Assembly: GCA_018647025.1 (NCBI GenBank)
Contig: JABGTQ010000144.1
Coordinates: 1 to 8,840 of the forward strand
Direction: 5' to 3'
DNA from: Nitrospina sp.
Lineage (GTDB): Bacteria; Nitrospinota; Nitrospinia; Nitrospinales; VA-1
DNA length: 8,840 nt
Position numbers and translations under genes: made by a program
The notes under the pieces: generated by a model
Seen by the model: the letters and a program-made list of their open reading frames with translations, nothing else
Databases searched by the model: none
Told to the model about the DNA's origin: nothing
In this document: positions 1-6,368 of the stretch, in pieces
Layout of the letters: every line of letters starts with the position of its first letter
How positions within the stretch are numbered: the first letter of the stretch is position 1

Positions 1-215
1 AGATAGCTAAAATGTTTTTGATCAACGCTATCCCAAACCACGCCCACTGCCAGTTTCATATCATGAATATTTCCCCATCCTCCAACATCGTCAGCACTTT
101 TTTGAGTTTCTAGATCAAAATAGAGAATACGGTGATCATTAGAGCTATTTGGAATATTCTCAGAGTCTAATTTATTTTTTTCAGGCTCTGTAAATAGATC
201 CAGTTGTTCTGACAT
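1..215 (-). CDS. Ribonuclease H-like (DEDD-type 3'-5' exonuclease) protein, N-terminal fragment
   Basis: This is a partial gene read leftwards from ATG at 215 and cut by the window edge after 71 codons. Reverse-strand translation gives an acidic, probably disordered first ~28 residues (MSEQLDLFTEPEK...). These are followed by HRILYFDLETQKSADDVGGW at residues 28-47, then NIHDMKLAVGVVWDS. The strand ending in FDLET has the D-x-E signature that opens the exonuclease (ExoI) motif of RNase H-fold DEDD nucleases. The text ETQKSADDVGGW plus NIHxM resembles the stand-alone RNase_H_2 / YprB-type family, whose members are often found beside helicases. A GGAG at 226-229 (minus sense), 10 nt before the ATG, supports the start. 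The other catalytic acids lie outside the window, so activity cannot be judged. It is divergent from fliD and probably unrelated to it. Confidence 0.7.
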   Translation of the reverse strand, partial: MSEQLDLFTEPEKNKLDSENIPNSSNDHRILYFDLETQKSADDVGGWGNIHDMKLAVGVVWDSVDQKHFSY

Positions 216-495
216 ATAACTCGAACTCCAAATATTAAGATAGCTCACTCACATACATAGATTAGATTTGACAACTTTAGCACTCCCTATAATCAAATCA
301 AGATAAAGAACTTAAGATTCAATTAAACATATACTTACAAGAAGTCGATTAAAATTATCAAAGATACTAATTAAATAGTTACAAACAATGGTTTAAACCC
401 TTTAAATCAATTAAAGGTATGAATTTTATAAACCGATAAAATGTATGGAAGAGAGTTACTAAAGTTATTTCCATCCTAGAGATCTAATACATCTA
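216..495. other. AT-rich divergent intergenic region
   Basis: This 280-bp stretch separates the exonuclease-like gene from fliD. No convincing open reading frame or RNA gene is visible. It contains the sigma-28-like promoter annotated at 412-439 and an 8-bp perfect palindrome GTTTAAAC at 391-398. It also has a TTGACA (268-273) followed by TATAAT (288-293) at a 14-bp spacing that is too short for a normal sigma-70 promoter. Confidence 0.6.
412..439 (+). promoter_or_regulatory. Candidate sigma-28 (FliA) promoter of fliD-fliS
   Basis: TAAAGGTA (412-419) and ACCGATAA (432-439) are separated by 12 bp. The established FliA consensus is TAAAGTTT, an 11-bp spacer, then GCCGATAA. The -10 element matches at 7 of 8 positions, including the diagnostic CCGATAA, and the -35 keeps TAAAG. 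Transcription would begin near 447, giving a leader of about 50 nt before the fliD ATG. The match fits the downstream gene, because filament cap and chaperone genes are commonly sigma-28 dependent. The one-base-longer spacer is the main weakness. Confidence 0.72.
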
Positions 496-2115
496 ATGGC
501 ACAAAACGCAATATATGGCCTTAATTCGAATATGGACACCCAAGACATCATCAATAAGATGGTTTCTCTGGAGGCTCGTTCTATGGATCTGGTTGAAGCC
601 AAAAAGAATATCGAGGAGCAAAAATTAGCTAGTTTTCAGGAATTAAAAAGCAGATTGCACGCATTCAAAGGAGTTGTGGGCACACTTAATACCAAAAATC
701 GCTTCATAGAAAATCAAAGTGTTTTTTCAAACAATAGTTTTTCAGATAGTAATAAGGTTGTAGATATCACTACCACTAGTTCCGCTTCTTCTGGAACCTA
801 CTCCCTTATCGTTAACAATCTTGCCACTGAAAGTAAACTTATAACCAGTGGCTACGCAGAAACCTCATCAGCAATTTCATCTGGAACGATAACAATTGTT
901 ATTGGAGCATCCGCTTCGGCTACAGTAACTATTGACAGTAGTAACGCCACAGTTGATGGGTTAAGGCTAGCCATAAACAATCTGGGGATCGATCTCAAAG
1001 CATCCTTTCTTAATGACGGTGACGCCACAAGTCCCTATCGACTACTTATTTCAGGCACTCAAACAGGAAGCAGCGGTGCTGTAACAATGAGCACTAATAT
1101 CACAAGTGGTAGTGTGACGATGGGTTTTCAAACGACACAAACCGCAAAGAATGCGAGTTTGTCTCTGGATGGTGTTTCGATTACCAAATCATCCAATACA
1201 GTTACAGACGTTATTAATGGAGCAGCACTTAAACTTCAATCAGCCGGATCAGGAACTATTTCTCTTGCAACTGACACAGAAGCTATAACAACTAAAGTTA
1301 AGGACTTTATTGAAGAATATAACAAGGTCACATTATATTTAAATGAACAGTTATCGTTAAACACAGAAACTCAAGAGCCTGGTGTATTGTTTGGTAATTT
1401 TGCAGTGCAAGGCATGCAACGAATGCTTCGAAGTTCAATAAGTACTGAAGTTACAGGAATTAAAGGTGACTACAAATATTTGTCACAAGTAGGTATCACC
1501 ACTCAGTCAGATGGATCACTTATTCTGGACACCGATAAATTTTCTGATGCATTGATAGACGACATAACAAACATAAGCGAGCTTTTTTCAAGTAATGGTA
1601 GCGTAACAAACACATCTATAACCTACGTGGGGTTCACCCGTGATACAGAGCCCGGAACATATGACATACGGGTAACTTCAGGAGCAAGTACTTTTGTTCA
1701 ATTAAGTAACTCGGGTGCAAGCACTTTTGTAACTACCTCTGGGTCTGGAAATTTTTACGCAGGCTCCTCGGGTGACTCTAATGGCCTAAATTTTCGCATC
1801 AGTAGTTTAACGCCTGGGAATTATGGACAAATTACCCTTTCGACCGGAGTAGCAGAAATTCTTAATCGGAAATTAGAAAACTTTGTTAATGCCTCTTTAA
1901 ATGGACCACTGGTCTCGGAACTTGACACTATCAAAGAATCTGTAGACGACTTCAATGAGACACTACTAAAGCAGGCTGAACGCCTACTTGAATTTGAGGA
2001 AAATCTCAAAGAAAGATTCACTAATTTAGAAGTTGTAATGGGCAGACTTAACTCACAAAGGGACACATTTAGCAGTGCTCTTTCAGGAATTCAAAATATT
2101 TTTAATAAAAAATAA
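496..2115 (+). CDS. fliD: Flagellar filament cap protein FliD (hook-associated protein 2)
   Basis: FliD forms the cap at the distal end of the flagellum and helps exported flagellin fold into the filament. The 539-residue length is ordinary for the family. The FliD N-terminal domain spans about residues 5-105, opening with AIYGLNSNMDTQDIINKMV, the usual GLNSxMDTxxII signature, followed by a long helix. The central region (about 110-380) is rich in Ser, Thr and Gly, as expected for the exposed domains. It includes a hook-IN-like stretch near 218-250. The C-terminal domain (about 255-535) ends in a helical coiled-coil segment, about 455-535. There is no cysteine in the whole protein, typical of extracellular axial proteins. 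Residues 396-417 contain a short duplication (GASTFV twice, 11 residues apart). The ribosome-binding site is weak (GAG at 479-481). fliS follows 33 bp downstream, and a sigma-28-like promoter lies upstream. Confidence 0.95.
   Translation: MAQNAIYGLNSNMDTQDIINKMVSLEARSMDLVEAKKNIEEQKLASFQELKSRLHAFKGVVGTLNTKNRFIENQSVFSNNSFSDSNKVVDITTTSSASSGTYSLIVNNLATESKLITSGYAETSSAISSGTITIVIGASASATVTIDSSNATVDGLRLAINNLGIDLKASFLNDGDATSPYRLLISGTQTGSSGAVTMSTNITSGSVTMGFQTTQTAKNASLSLDGVSITKSSNTVTDVINGAALKLQSAGSGTISLATDTEAITTKVKDFIEEYNKVTLYLNEQLSLNTETQEPGVLFGNFAVQGMQRMLRSSISTEVTGIKGDYKYLSQVGITTQSDGSLILDTDKFSDALIDDITNISELFSSNGSVTNTSITYVGFTRDTEPGTYDIRVTSGASTFVQLSNSGASTFVTTSGSGNFYAGSSGDSNGLNFRISSLTPGNYGQITLSTGVAEILNRKLENFVNASLNGPLVSELDTIKESVDDFNETLLKQAERLLEFEENLKERFTNLEVVMGRLNSQRDTFSSALSGIQNIFNKK
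1681..1746 (+). repeat. Short in-frame tandem duplication inside fliD
   Basis: The segments at 1684-1697 and 1717-1730 are GCAAGTACTTTTGT and GCAAGCACTTTTGT, identical but for one silent base. They lie 33 bp (11 codons) apart and both encode ASTFV, preceded by Gly. The flanking codons (QLSNS against TTSGS) have diverged. It looks like an old 11-codon duplication in the exposed, variable part of the cap protein. Confidence 0.6.
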
Positions 2116-2148
2116 TAATTACTCTTTTACTATTAAGGACCTTTACAT

Positions 2149-2595
2149 ATGTTTCCACATAGGCTTCACAACGAATACCGTCATAACGAAGTTGCAACTT
2201 CTAGCCAAGGAAAATTAATCATAATGATGTACGAGGGAGCCTTAAAGTGTACCACTTTGGCCTTAGAGGGTATTGACACAAAAGATCTAGTAAAAAAAGG
2301 AATCTATATAAAGAAAACTCACGATATTATAAATGAATTATCTTGTGCTCTAGATATGGAAAAAGGTGGAGAGGTAGCTCAAAAACTCGAATCACTTTAC
2401 CAGTTCATTCTCCATCAATTAACCTTAGCTAATGTTAAGTCCGACCCAAAAGCTCTCAAGTCAATAGTGAAAGTGCTCACACCCTTAATGGAAGCTTGGA
2501 AAGAATTATTAGACAACAAAGTTAATAACCAAACGGATAATGTCCAAAAAAATGGAGCTACCCGTTCACACAAAAAAATAACCTCAAGATGTTGA
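2149..2595 (+). CDS. fliS: Flagellar secretion chaperone FliS
   Basis: FliS binds the disordered C-terminus of flagellin in the cytoplasm, preventing early polymerisation and escorting it to the flagellar export gate. The 148-residue protein is mostly helical. The family's N-terminal pattern is visible at residues 10-34: Y10, then the NEVATSSQGKLIIMMYEGAL stretch, which corresponds to the usual Tyr, then V-x-T-xx-P-xx-L-I-xx-LYdgai signature. The proline common at residue 19 or 20 is replaced, with SSQG present. A long helix containing KKTHDIINELSCALDMEKGG (56-74) and a Leu-rich helix (78-95) complete the four-helix core. The tail after about 122 is polar (N, Q, K) and divergent. AAGGA at 2135-2139, 9 nt before the ATG, supports the start. 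It directly follows fliD and very probably shares its transcript. Confidence 0.9.
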   Translation: MFPHRLHNEYRHNEVATSSQGKLIIMMYEGALKCTTLALEGIDTKDLVKKGIYIKKTHDIINELSCALDMEKGGEVAQKLESLYQFILHQLTLANVKSDPKALKSIVKVLTPLMEAWKELLDNKVNNQTDNVQKNGATRSHKKITSRC

Positions 2596-2716
2596 CAAAA
2601 CTTACCTATTTCTATTTTTAAAGTTTTTCTTTTTCCTTTCAGTTGTGCTTAAACCCAAATTTTATTACACTCACACAACTATCCCTAATTAGAGCACAAT
2701 GTCGATAGATTATTTT

Positions 2717-2745
2717 TTGACAAGGCATACGAGCTGTGATAGAAA
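2717..2745 (+). promoter_or_regulatory. Candidate sigma-70-type promoter of sucCD
   Basis: A perfect TTGACA at 2717-2722 is followed 17 bp later by TAGAAA at 2740-2745, which matches TATAAT at 4 of 6 positions. Transcription would start near 2752 and give a leader of about 55 nt, beginning close to a run of ten T (2763-2772 region). This is the best housekeeping promoter match in the 210-bp gap between fliS and sucC. Confidence 0.5.
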
Positions 2746-2805
2746 ATCCATCTTGCATACAATTTTTTTTTATTATTGTCTCTAAATTATTTTAATTTTA
2801 AAGTC

Positions 2806-3966
2806 ATGAATATTCACGAGTATCAGGCCAAGGAAGTTCTTGCAAAACACGGTGTAGCGGTTCCCAAGGGTGTGGTCATCGAGAATGCAGAAAAAGCAGC
2901 CGCTGTTTCTCGCAAGCTGGGAACAGATATTGTCGTAGTCAAAGCACAAATTCATGCTGGAGGACGAGGTAAAGGAGGAGGAGTAAAACTCGCCAAAAGT
3001 CCGGAAGAAGCTAAGGTTCATGCAAACAAGATTATTGGTATGACACTGGTAACACCACAAACTGGATCAGAGGGGCGAAAAGTTAAAAAAGTTCTGATAG
3101 AGGAAGGGATGGCTATAGCCAAAGAACTATACCTTGGCATTCTTCTTGATAGACAAAGCAGCAGAGTAATGATTATGGCTAGCGAGGCAGGGGGTATGGC
3201 AATCGAAGAAGTTGCCGAAGACACTCCAGAAAAAATTATTAAAGAGATAGTCGACCCTATTATCGGAGTTAAACCTTATCTCGCAAGAAAAATAGCATTT
3301 GCTCTCAATGTAAAAGGGAATGCCCTTAAGCAAATGATTCCTTTAATAATTAATCTTTACCAGGCATTTATTAAAGAAGATTGCGACATGCTAGAAATCA
3401 ATCCCCTCGTTATCACAAAAGACGAACGCGTTCTTGTTCTTGACGCAAAAGTTAACATTGACAGCAATGCCCTCTACCGTCAAAAAGAAATTCTCAATTA
3501 CCGTGACTTGGATGAAGAAGATCAAATGGAAGTGGAAGCCAGCAAATTCGACTTAAACTATATCAAACTTGATGGGAATATTGGTTGTATGGTCAATGGG
3601 GCAGGTCTTGCCATGGCGACAATGGATATCATCAAGCATTCAGGTGGCGAACCAGCAAACTTCTTGGATGTTGGAGGCGGAGCTGACGAAGAAAAAATTG
3701 AAAATGGATTCCGCATTCTACTATCTGACCCTCATGTAAAGGGAATTTTTATTAACATATTTGGCGGTATCTTACGCTGCGATATTTTAGCTCGAGGTGT
3801 TGAGATCGCGGCCAAAAAATTAAAAATTAAGATCCCCATCGTGGTTAGGATGGAGGGAACCAATATGGAAGAAGGCCATCAAATTCTCAGTGACTCAGGG
3901 ATAGATGTTATTGTCGCAGAGGGTATGAAAGATGGTGCGCAAAAAATTGTAAAGGCAATACGATGA
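2806..3966 (+). CDS. sucC: Succinyl-CoA synthetase (ADP-forming) beta subunit
   Basis: SucC is the nucleotide-binding subunit of succinate-CoA ligase, which interconverts succinate, CoA and ATP (or GTP) with succinyl-CoA. At 386 residues it is almost the length of the E. coli protein (388). I place the start at ATG 2806 because [17 protein letters not shown] is the universal family N-terminus; an upstream in-frame TTG at 2776 would add ten unrelated residues. The ATP-grasp domain spans about 1-240: [16 protein letters not shown] at 46-61 is the nucleotide loop. N199 (in LEINPL) and D213 (VLDAK) occupy the E. coli magnesium-ligand positions. The C-terminal ligase domain (about 250-386) has [11 protein letters not shown] and FLDVGGGA. 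No good Shine-Dalgarno precedes the ATG. Its stop overlaps the sucD start (ATGA), implying translational coupling. With the nearby oxidoreductase it could serve the reductive TCA cycle. Confidence 0.96.
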   Translation: MNIHEYQAKEVLAKHGVAVPKGVVIENAEKAAAVSRKLGTDIVVVKAQIHAGGRGKGGGVKLAKSPEEAKVHANKIIGMTLVTPQTGSEGRKVKKVLIEEGMAIAKELYLGILLDRQSSRVMIMASEAGGMAIEEVAEDTPEKIIKEIVDPIIGVKPYLARKIAFALNVKGNALKQMIPLIINLYQAFIKEDCDMLEINPLVITKDERVLVLDAKVNIDSNALYRQKEILNYRDLDEEDQMEVEASKFDLNYIKLDGNIGCMVNGAGLAMATMDIIKHSGGEPANFLDVGGGADEEKIENGFRILLSDPHVKGIFINIFGGILRCDILARGVEIAAKKLKIKIPIVVRMEGTNMEEGHQILSDSGIDVIVAEGMKDGAQKIVKAIR

Positions 3967-4832
3967 GTATTCTAGTTGACGAAAAAACAAAATTGATTGT
4001 TCAAGGAATTACTGGGCGCGAAGGACAGTTTCATGCCGAACAATGTATGAAATATGGCACCAAGTTAGTTGGTGGCGTGACTCCTGCCAAGGGTGGCCAA
4101 ACAGTCCTAGGTAAGGTTCCCGTTTTCAACACCGTACAAGATGCAGTAAAAAAAACTAAAGCCAACGCAACAATGATTTTTGTGCCACCCGCTTTTGCCT
4201 CCGACGCCATTCTTGAAGCCGCCGATGCAGGAATCGAACTGATTATTTGCGTTACAGAAGGTATCCCAGTATCAGATATGGTGGAAGTTTTTCGCTACAT
4301 TAAGGCTAGCAAGTCCCGATTGATCGGTCCCAATTGCCCAGGCATTATCTCACCAGGAAAATGCAAGATCGGCATCATGCCGGCCCACATTCACAAAAAA
4401 GGCAATGTTGGTATTATTTCCAGGAGCGGGACTCTCACTTATGAAGCTGTAGGTCAATTAACAGCCTTAGGGCATGGTCAGTCAACGTGCGTCGGCATTG
4501 GTGGAGATCCTATAATAGGCACCAAATACATTGATGTCCTAGAACTTTTCCAAAAAGATCGAGGCACAAAAGCGATATGCATGATTGGCGAAATCGGCGG
4601 ATCAGCAGAAGATGAAGCTGCCTACTACATAAAAAAACATGTCACAAAACCGGTCATTGGTTTCATTGCCGGGCAGACAGCACCTCCGGGTCGCCGCATG
4701 GGTCATGCTGGAGCAATCATCTCTGGTGGGAAAGGAACGGCTGAAGAAAAAATGAAAGTAATGCGCCGCTGCAACATCAAAGTCGTTAAGAGTCCAGCTG
4801 ATCTTGGGAAAACGGTCGCAAAGTTTCTATAA
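3963..4832 (+). CDS. sucD: Succinyl-CoA synthetase (ADP-forming) alpha subunit
   Basis: SucD binds CoA and carries the histidine that is phosphorylated during catalysis. The 289-residue length equals that typical of the family. Residues 1-125 form the CoA-binding Rossmann domain, with [15 protein letters not shown] at 13-27 and [10 protein letters not shown] at 37-46. The ligase domain follows, with [20 protein letters not shown] at 121-140, [10 protein letters not shown] at 153-162 and [11 protein letters not shown] at 177-187. The active-site loop [12 protein letters not shown] places the phosphohistidine at H248, equivalent to H246 in E. coli. It begins inside the last codons of sucC (4-bp ATGA overlap), so the two subunits should be made in equal amounts. 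The gene ends 9 bp before the convergent stop of the DUF1841-like gene, with no visible terminator between them. Confidence 0.97.
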   Translation: MSILVDEKTKLIVQGITGREGQFHAEQCMKYGTKLVGGVTPAKGGQTVLGKVPVFNTVQDAVKKTKANATMIFVPPAFASDAILEAADAGIELIICVTEGIPVSDMVEVFRYIKASKSRLIGPNCPGIISPGKCKIGIMPAHIHKKGNVGIISRSGTLTYEAVGQLTALGHGQSTCVGIGGDPIIGTKYIDVLELFQKDRGTKAICMIGEIGGSAEDEAAYYIKKHVTKPVIGFIAGQTAPPGRRMGHAGAIISGGKGTAEEKMKVMRRCNIKVVKSPADLGKTVAKFL

Positions 4833-4841
4833 TTTCCTAGA

Positions 4842-5270
4842 TTATCCTGCTATATAGTCCAACCCATTAATCTGAGTTTCATAAGCCAGAGCATCGAACT
4901 GCATATCTCTCCGTGTACCAGCAAAATGGAGGTTAGCATATATAGCTATAATCGCATGCAGGGCTTCATGTGAATCCATACCATGGCTAGTCAAACGTTG
5001 ATAGGCAGCAGCAACAAACTCCGGGGCTTCCAGTTTTAGCTGGCGATCAATAGTCACATGTAAAACAGTATGCACAAAAGGATTCACGATCATACCATTG
5101 ACTTCTCTGGGAATTGATGCCATTTCACCCTCTTCCCAAATAGGGTCGAACTCAGGGTGCAGGTCGAGAACTACTGCTATTTGCTCATCTATTTCTTCAA
5201 TAGGCCGCCCTTCATTTTTATCAGCAGCAACTCGAAGAATACGTTGTTGAGACTCCTTATCAAATTCCAT
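4842..5270 (-). CDS. DUF1841-like protein of unknown function
   Basis: This 142-residue soluble protein has no signal peptide or membrane segment. It resembles the DUF1841 family through HPEFDPIWEEGE (38-49), VNPFVHTVLHVTIDRQL (62-78), a Leu-x-x-x-Gly-Met-Asp turn, and HEALHAIIAIYANLHF (101-116). Conserved-looking histidines are H38, H67, H71, H101 and H105. The HEALH segment formally fits the zinc-protease pattern HExxH, but family members commonly show an HEAEH-like sequence here, and no catalytic activity is established. The start is supported by a strong AAGGAG (minus sense, 5284-5289), at a somewhat long spacing of 13 nt. It converges on sucD with only 9 bp between stop codons, so read-through antisense transcripts are likely. 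The family call is by motif memory, not by search. Confidence 0.72.
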   Translation of the reverse strand: MEFDKESQQRILRVAADKNEGRPIEEIDEQIAVVLDLHPEFDPIWEEGEMASIPREVNGMIVNPFVHTVLHVTIDRQLKLEAPEFVAAAYQRLTSHGMDSHEALHAIIAIYANLHFAGTRRDMQFDALAYETQINGLDYIAG

Positions 5271-5392
5271 TATGTAAGCCGTTCTCCTTAAGTTAGGACC
5301 CTTGGGATAATTAAAAAGGTCTCATTTCATACCTTATTGCTCTAAAGATTAGGATGCTTTCAAGCGGATAGATCTTCAGAAAACTATTGTCA

Positions 5393-5677
5393 TTACGGAG
5401 TTTCGGAATAATGCGAGCGCCTTTTGCCTCCAGAACCTCCATAAATCATAAACACACGCTTTCCTTGGCGAACATGGTATTTAGCCCACGCAGGCGAAGT
5501 CCCATCATAGCAAGCAGCAGGATCACTTCCCTCAGCTTTCAGAAAATCTGGATAATCTAGACCCGCATCGTAAACATCCATTAAAAGGCAGTCAGAGTTA
5601 AACCCTGGACCTGACAAGCTAACTTTGCTCAAAAATGCTTCGATTTCAACTGGGTCATTCAATTCTAAGTTATCCAT
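5393..5677 (-). CDS. Hypothetical protein, 94 residues
   Basis: I do not recognise this protein. It begins with an acidic N-terminal half (DPVEIEAFLSKV, LMDVYDAGLDYPDFLKAEG). It continues through CYDGTSPAWAKYHV at 56-69 and ends in a basic, glycine-rich tail with IYGGSGGKRRSHY at 78-90. Cysteines are C30 and C56. It has no signal peptide or membrane helix. GGSGGKR is not a proper Walker A motif because the Ser/Thr after Lys is missing. No clear Shine-Dalgarno precedes the ATG at 5677. It lies 122 bp upstream of the DUF1841-like gene on the same strand and may share its transcript. It is divergent from the next gene across a 149-bp AT-rich gap. Residue composition looks protein-like, but a non-coding open frame is not excluded. 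Confidence 0.55.
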   Translation of the reverse strand: MDNLELNDPVEIEAFLSKVSLSGPGFNSDCLLMDVYDAGLDYPDFLKAEGSDPAACYDGTSPAWAKYHVRQGKRVFMIYGGSGGKRRSHYSETP

Positions 5678-5747
5678 AATTTAAGTAAAACCGAAAGTAT
5701 TATCCGGAGTAGAAAATAATTTTTTAAATTTAGAGTACAATTCAAGT

Positions 5748-5775
5748 TTGCCTAAGTTACTAGATTTGATAAAAT
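5748..5775 (+). promoter_or_regulatory. Candidate sigma-70-type promoter of the 103-residue gene
   Basis: TTGCCT (5748-5753), a 16-bp spacer and TAAAAT (5770-5775) give 4 of 6 and 5 of 6 consensus matches. A second possible pair, TTGATA (5766-5771) and TATAAA (5791-5796), overlaps it but has a long 19-bp spacer. The region is very AT-rich, so chance matches are expected. Confidence 0.35.
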
Positions 5776-5826
5776 ATAAAAAGATTTTTTTATAAAATAG
5801 AAAGCCTTTAAATTAGGTTGTAATAA

Positions 5827-6138
5827 ATGTTAATTCAAGATAATCTCCACCTATCCCGAAGTGCTTCAGATGGACAAGGGGGCCACGAGTTTTTATACAG
5901 AGTGAATCGGTATGGTATATCTGCTAAAAGTCGTCCACAAGAAGAACTTTCGCAAATTCACTGGGAAGTAGAAGTTATAAAATACCAAAAAACCGACGCT
6001 GTTAAATTCGAAATATGCCATGACACAGAATTAGCAGCAAAAACATTGATTTTTCATAATGACTCTTCTCTCAACGAATTTCTTGAAAAATCTTTCAATT
6101 ATTTTAAAGAACTCGGTTTATTGGAAGATATGGCCTAA
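5827..6138 (+). CDS. Hypothetical protein, 103 residues
   Basis: I do not recognise this protein. It looks like a small cytoplasmic alpha/beta protein: beta-type segments HEFLYRVNRYGISAK (20-34), IHWEVEVIKYQKTDAVKFEI (44-63) and KTLIFHND (72-79) are followed by a C-terminal helix, SLNEFLEKSFNYFKELGLLE (81-100). It has a single cysteine (C64), so it cannot be the ferredoxin-like delta subunit of the adjacent oxidoreductase. AGG at 5815-5817, 9 nt before the ATG, is a modest ribosome-binding site. A Rho-independent terminator at 6173-6202 closes the transcript, and the oxidoreductase alpha gene starts 230 bp downstream. It therefore looks like a separate transcription unit, although a small accessory (epsilon-type) subunit cannot be excluded. 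Confidence 0.6.
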   Translation: MLIQDNLHLSRSASDGQGGHEFLYRVNRYGISAKSRPQEELSQIHWEVEVIKYQKTDAVKFEICHDTELAAKTLIFHNDSSLNEFLEKSFNYFKELGLLEDMA

Positions 6139-6172
6139 AAATAGACCTAATTAAAGAAATTTGATGACCGTT

Positions 6173-6202
6173 AACCCTTGACAAAGTGAGGGTTTATTTT
6201 TA
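6173..6202 (+). terminator. Rho-independent terminator after the 103-residue gene
   Basis: AACCCT (6173-6178) pairs with AGGGTT (6189-6194), extendable by a T-G wobble (6179 with 6188). The loop is 8 to 10 nt and the run TATTTTTA follows at once. The hairpin lies 34 bp after the stop codon at 6138. The stem is short, so termination may be partial. Confidence 0.7.
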
Positions 6203-6206
6203 CTAT
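6178..6206 (+). promoter_or_regulatory. Candidate promoter of the oxidoreductase operon, nested in the terminator
   Basis: A perfect TTGACA (6178-6183) and TACTAT (6201-6206, 4 of 6) are separated by the ideal 17 bp. The -35 box lies in the loop side of the terminator hairpin. Initiation near 6213 would give a leader of about 155 nt carrying the repeats described below. A second weak -10-like TATAAA at 6295-6300 lacks a -35 partner. Confidence 0.45.
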
Positions 6207-6213
6207 TAACCTC

Positions 6214-6349
6214 TTCAGTTAATTCCTGAAAAAGGTATTCGATGTTTGTATTTTAGTCGGGGACTTGGCTAAAGTCATTGTTAATTTCAGTTAATATAAA
6301 ATTAGGAAAAATACGGGGCTAGGTCATTCCCGATTAAAATTAATTTTCA
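6214..6349 (+). repeat. Direct repeats in the leader of the oxidoreductase operon
   Basis: The 10-mer TTCAGTTAAT occurs exactly at 6214-6223 and 6286-6295. A looser composite unit appears twice: CGGGG, then GTCATT, then TTAATTT(T)CA, at 6258-6289 and 6314-6349. A 12-bp perfect palindrome AAAATTAATTTT (6336-6347) sits 7 bp before the ribosome-binding site. GACTT and AAGTC (6262-6266, 6272-6276) can form a small hairpin with loop GGCTA. These could be regulator-binding sites or leader RNA structure. Confidence 0.45.
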
Positions 6350-6368
6350 CAAACGGAGAAGTAATAGG

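Noticed and set aside
268..293. TTGACA and TATAAT boxes left of fliD
   Set aside because: Both boxes are perfect, but the spacer is 14 bp, well below the 16-18 bp that sigma-70 holoenzyme normally accepts, and a sigma-28 match lies nearer the gene.
1821..2066. Reverse-strand open frame over the fliD C-terminus
   Set aside because: A serine-rich translation is the expected shadow of the real gene's helical C-terminus.
2592..2618. TTGACA overlapping the fliS stop codon as a second sucC promoter
   Set aside because: The only -10-like sequence (TATTTT at 2613-2618) is 15 bp away and the region is T-rich, so the match is not persuasive compared with 2717-2745.
2776..2805. TTG start extending sucC by ten residues
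   Set aside because: SucC proteins begin with MNxHEYQAK, which matches the ATG at 2806; the added residues resemble nothing and come from an AT-rich leader.
3018..3333. Reverse-strand open frames over sucC
   Set aside because: They lie opposite the conserved ATP-grasp domain, have no start signals, and give no protein-like motifs.
5422..5450. Walker A P-loop in the 94-residue protein
   Set aside because: The GGSGGKR segment lacks the Ser/Thr after Lys and the GxxxxGK spacing, and lies at the extreme C-terminus.
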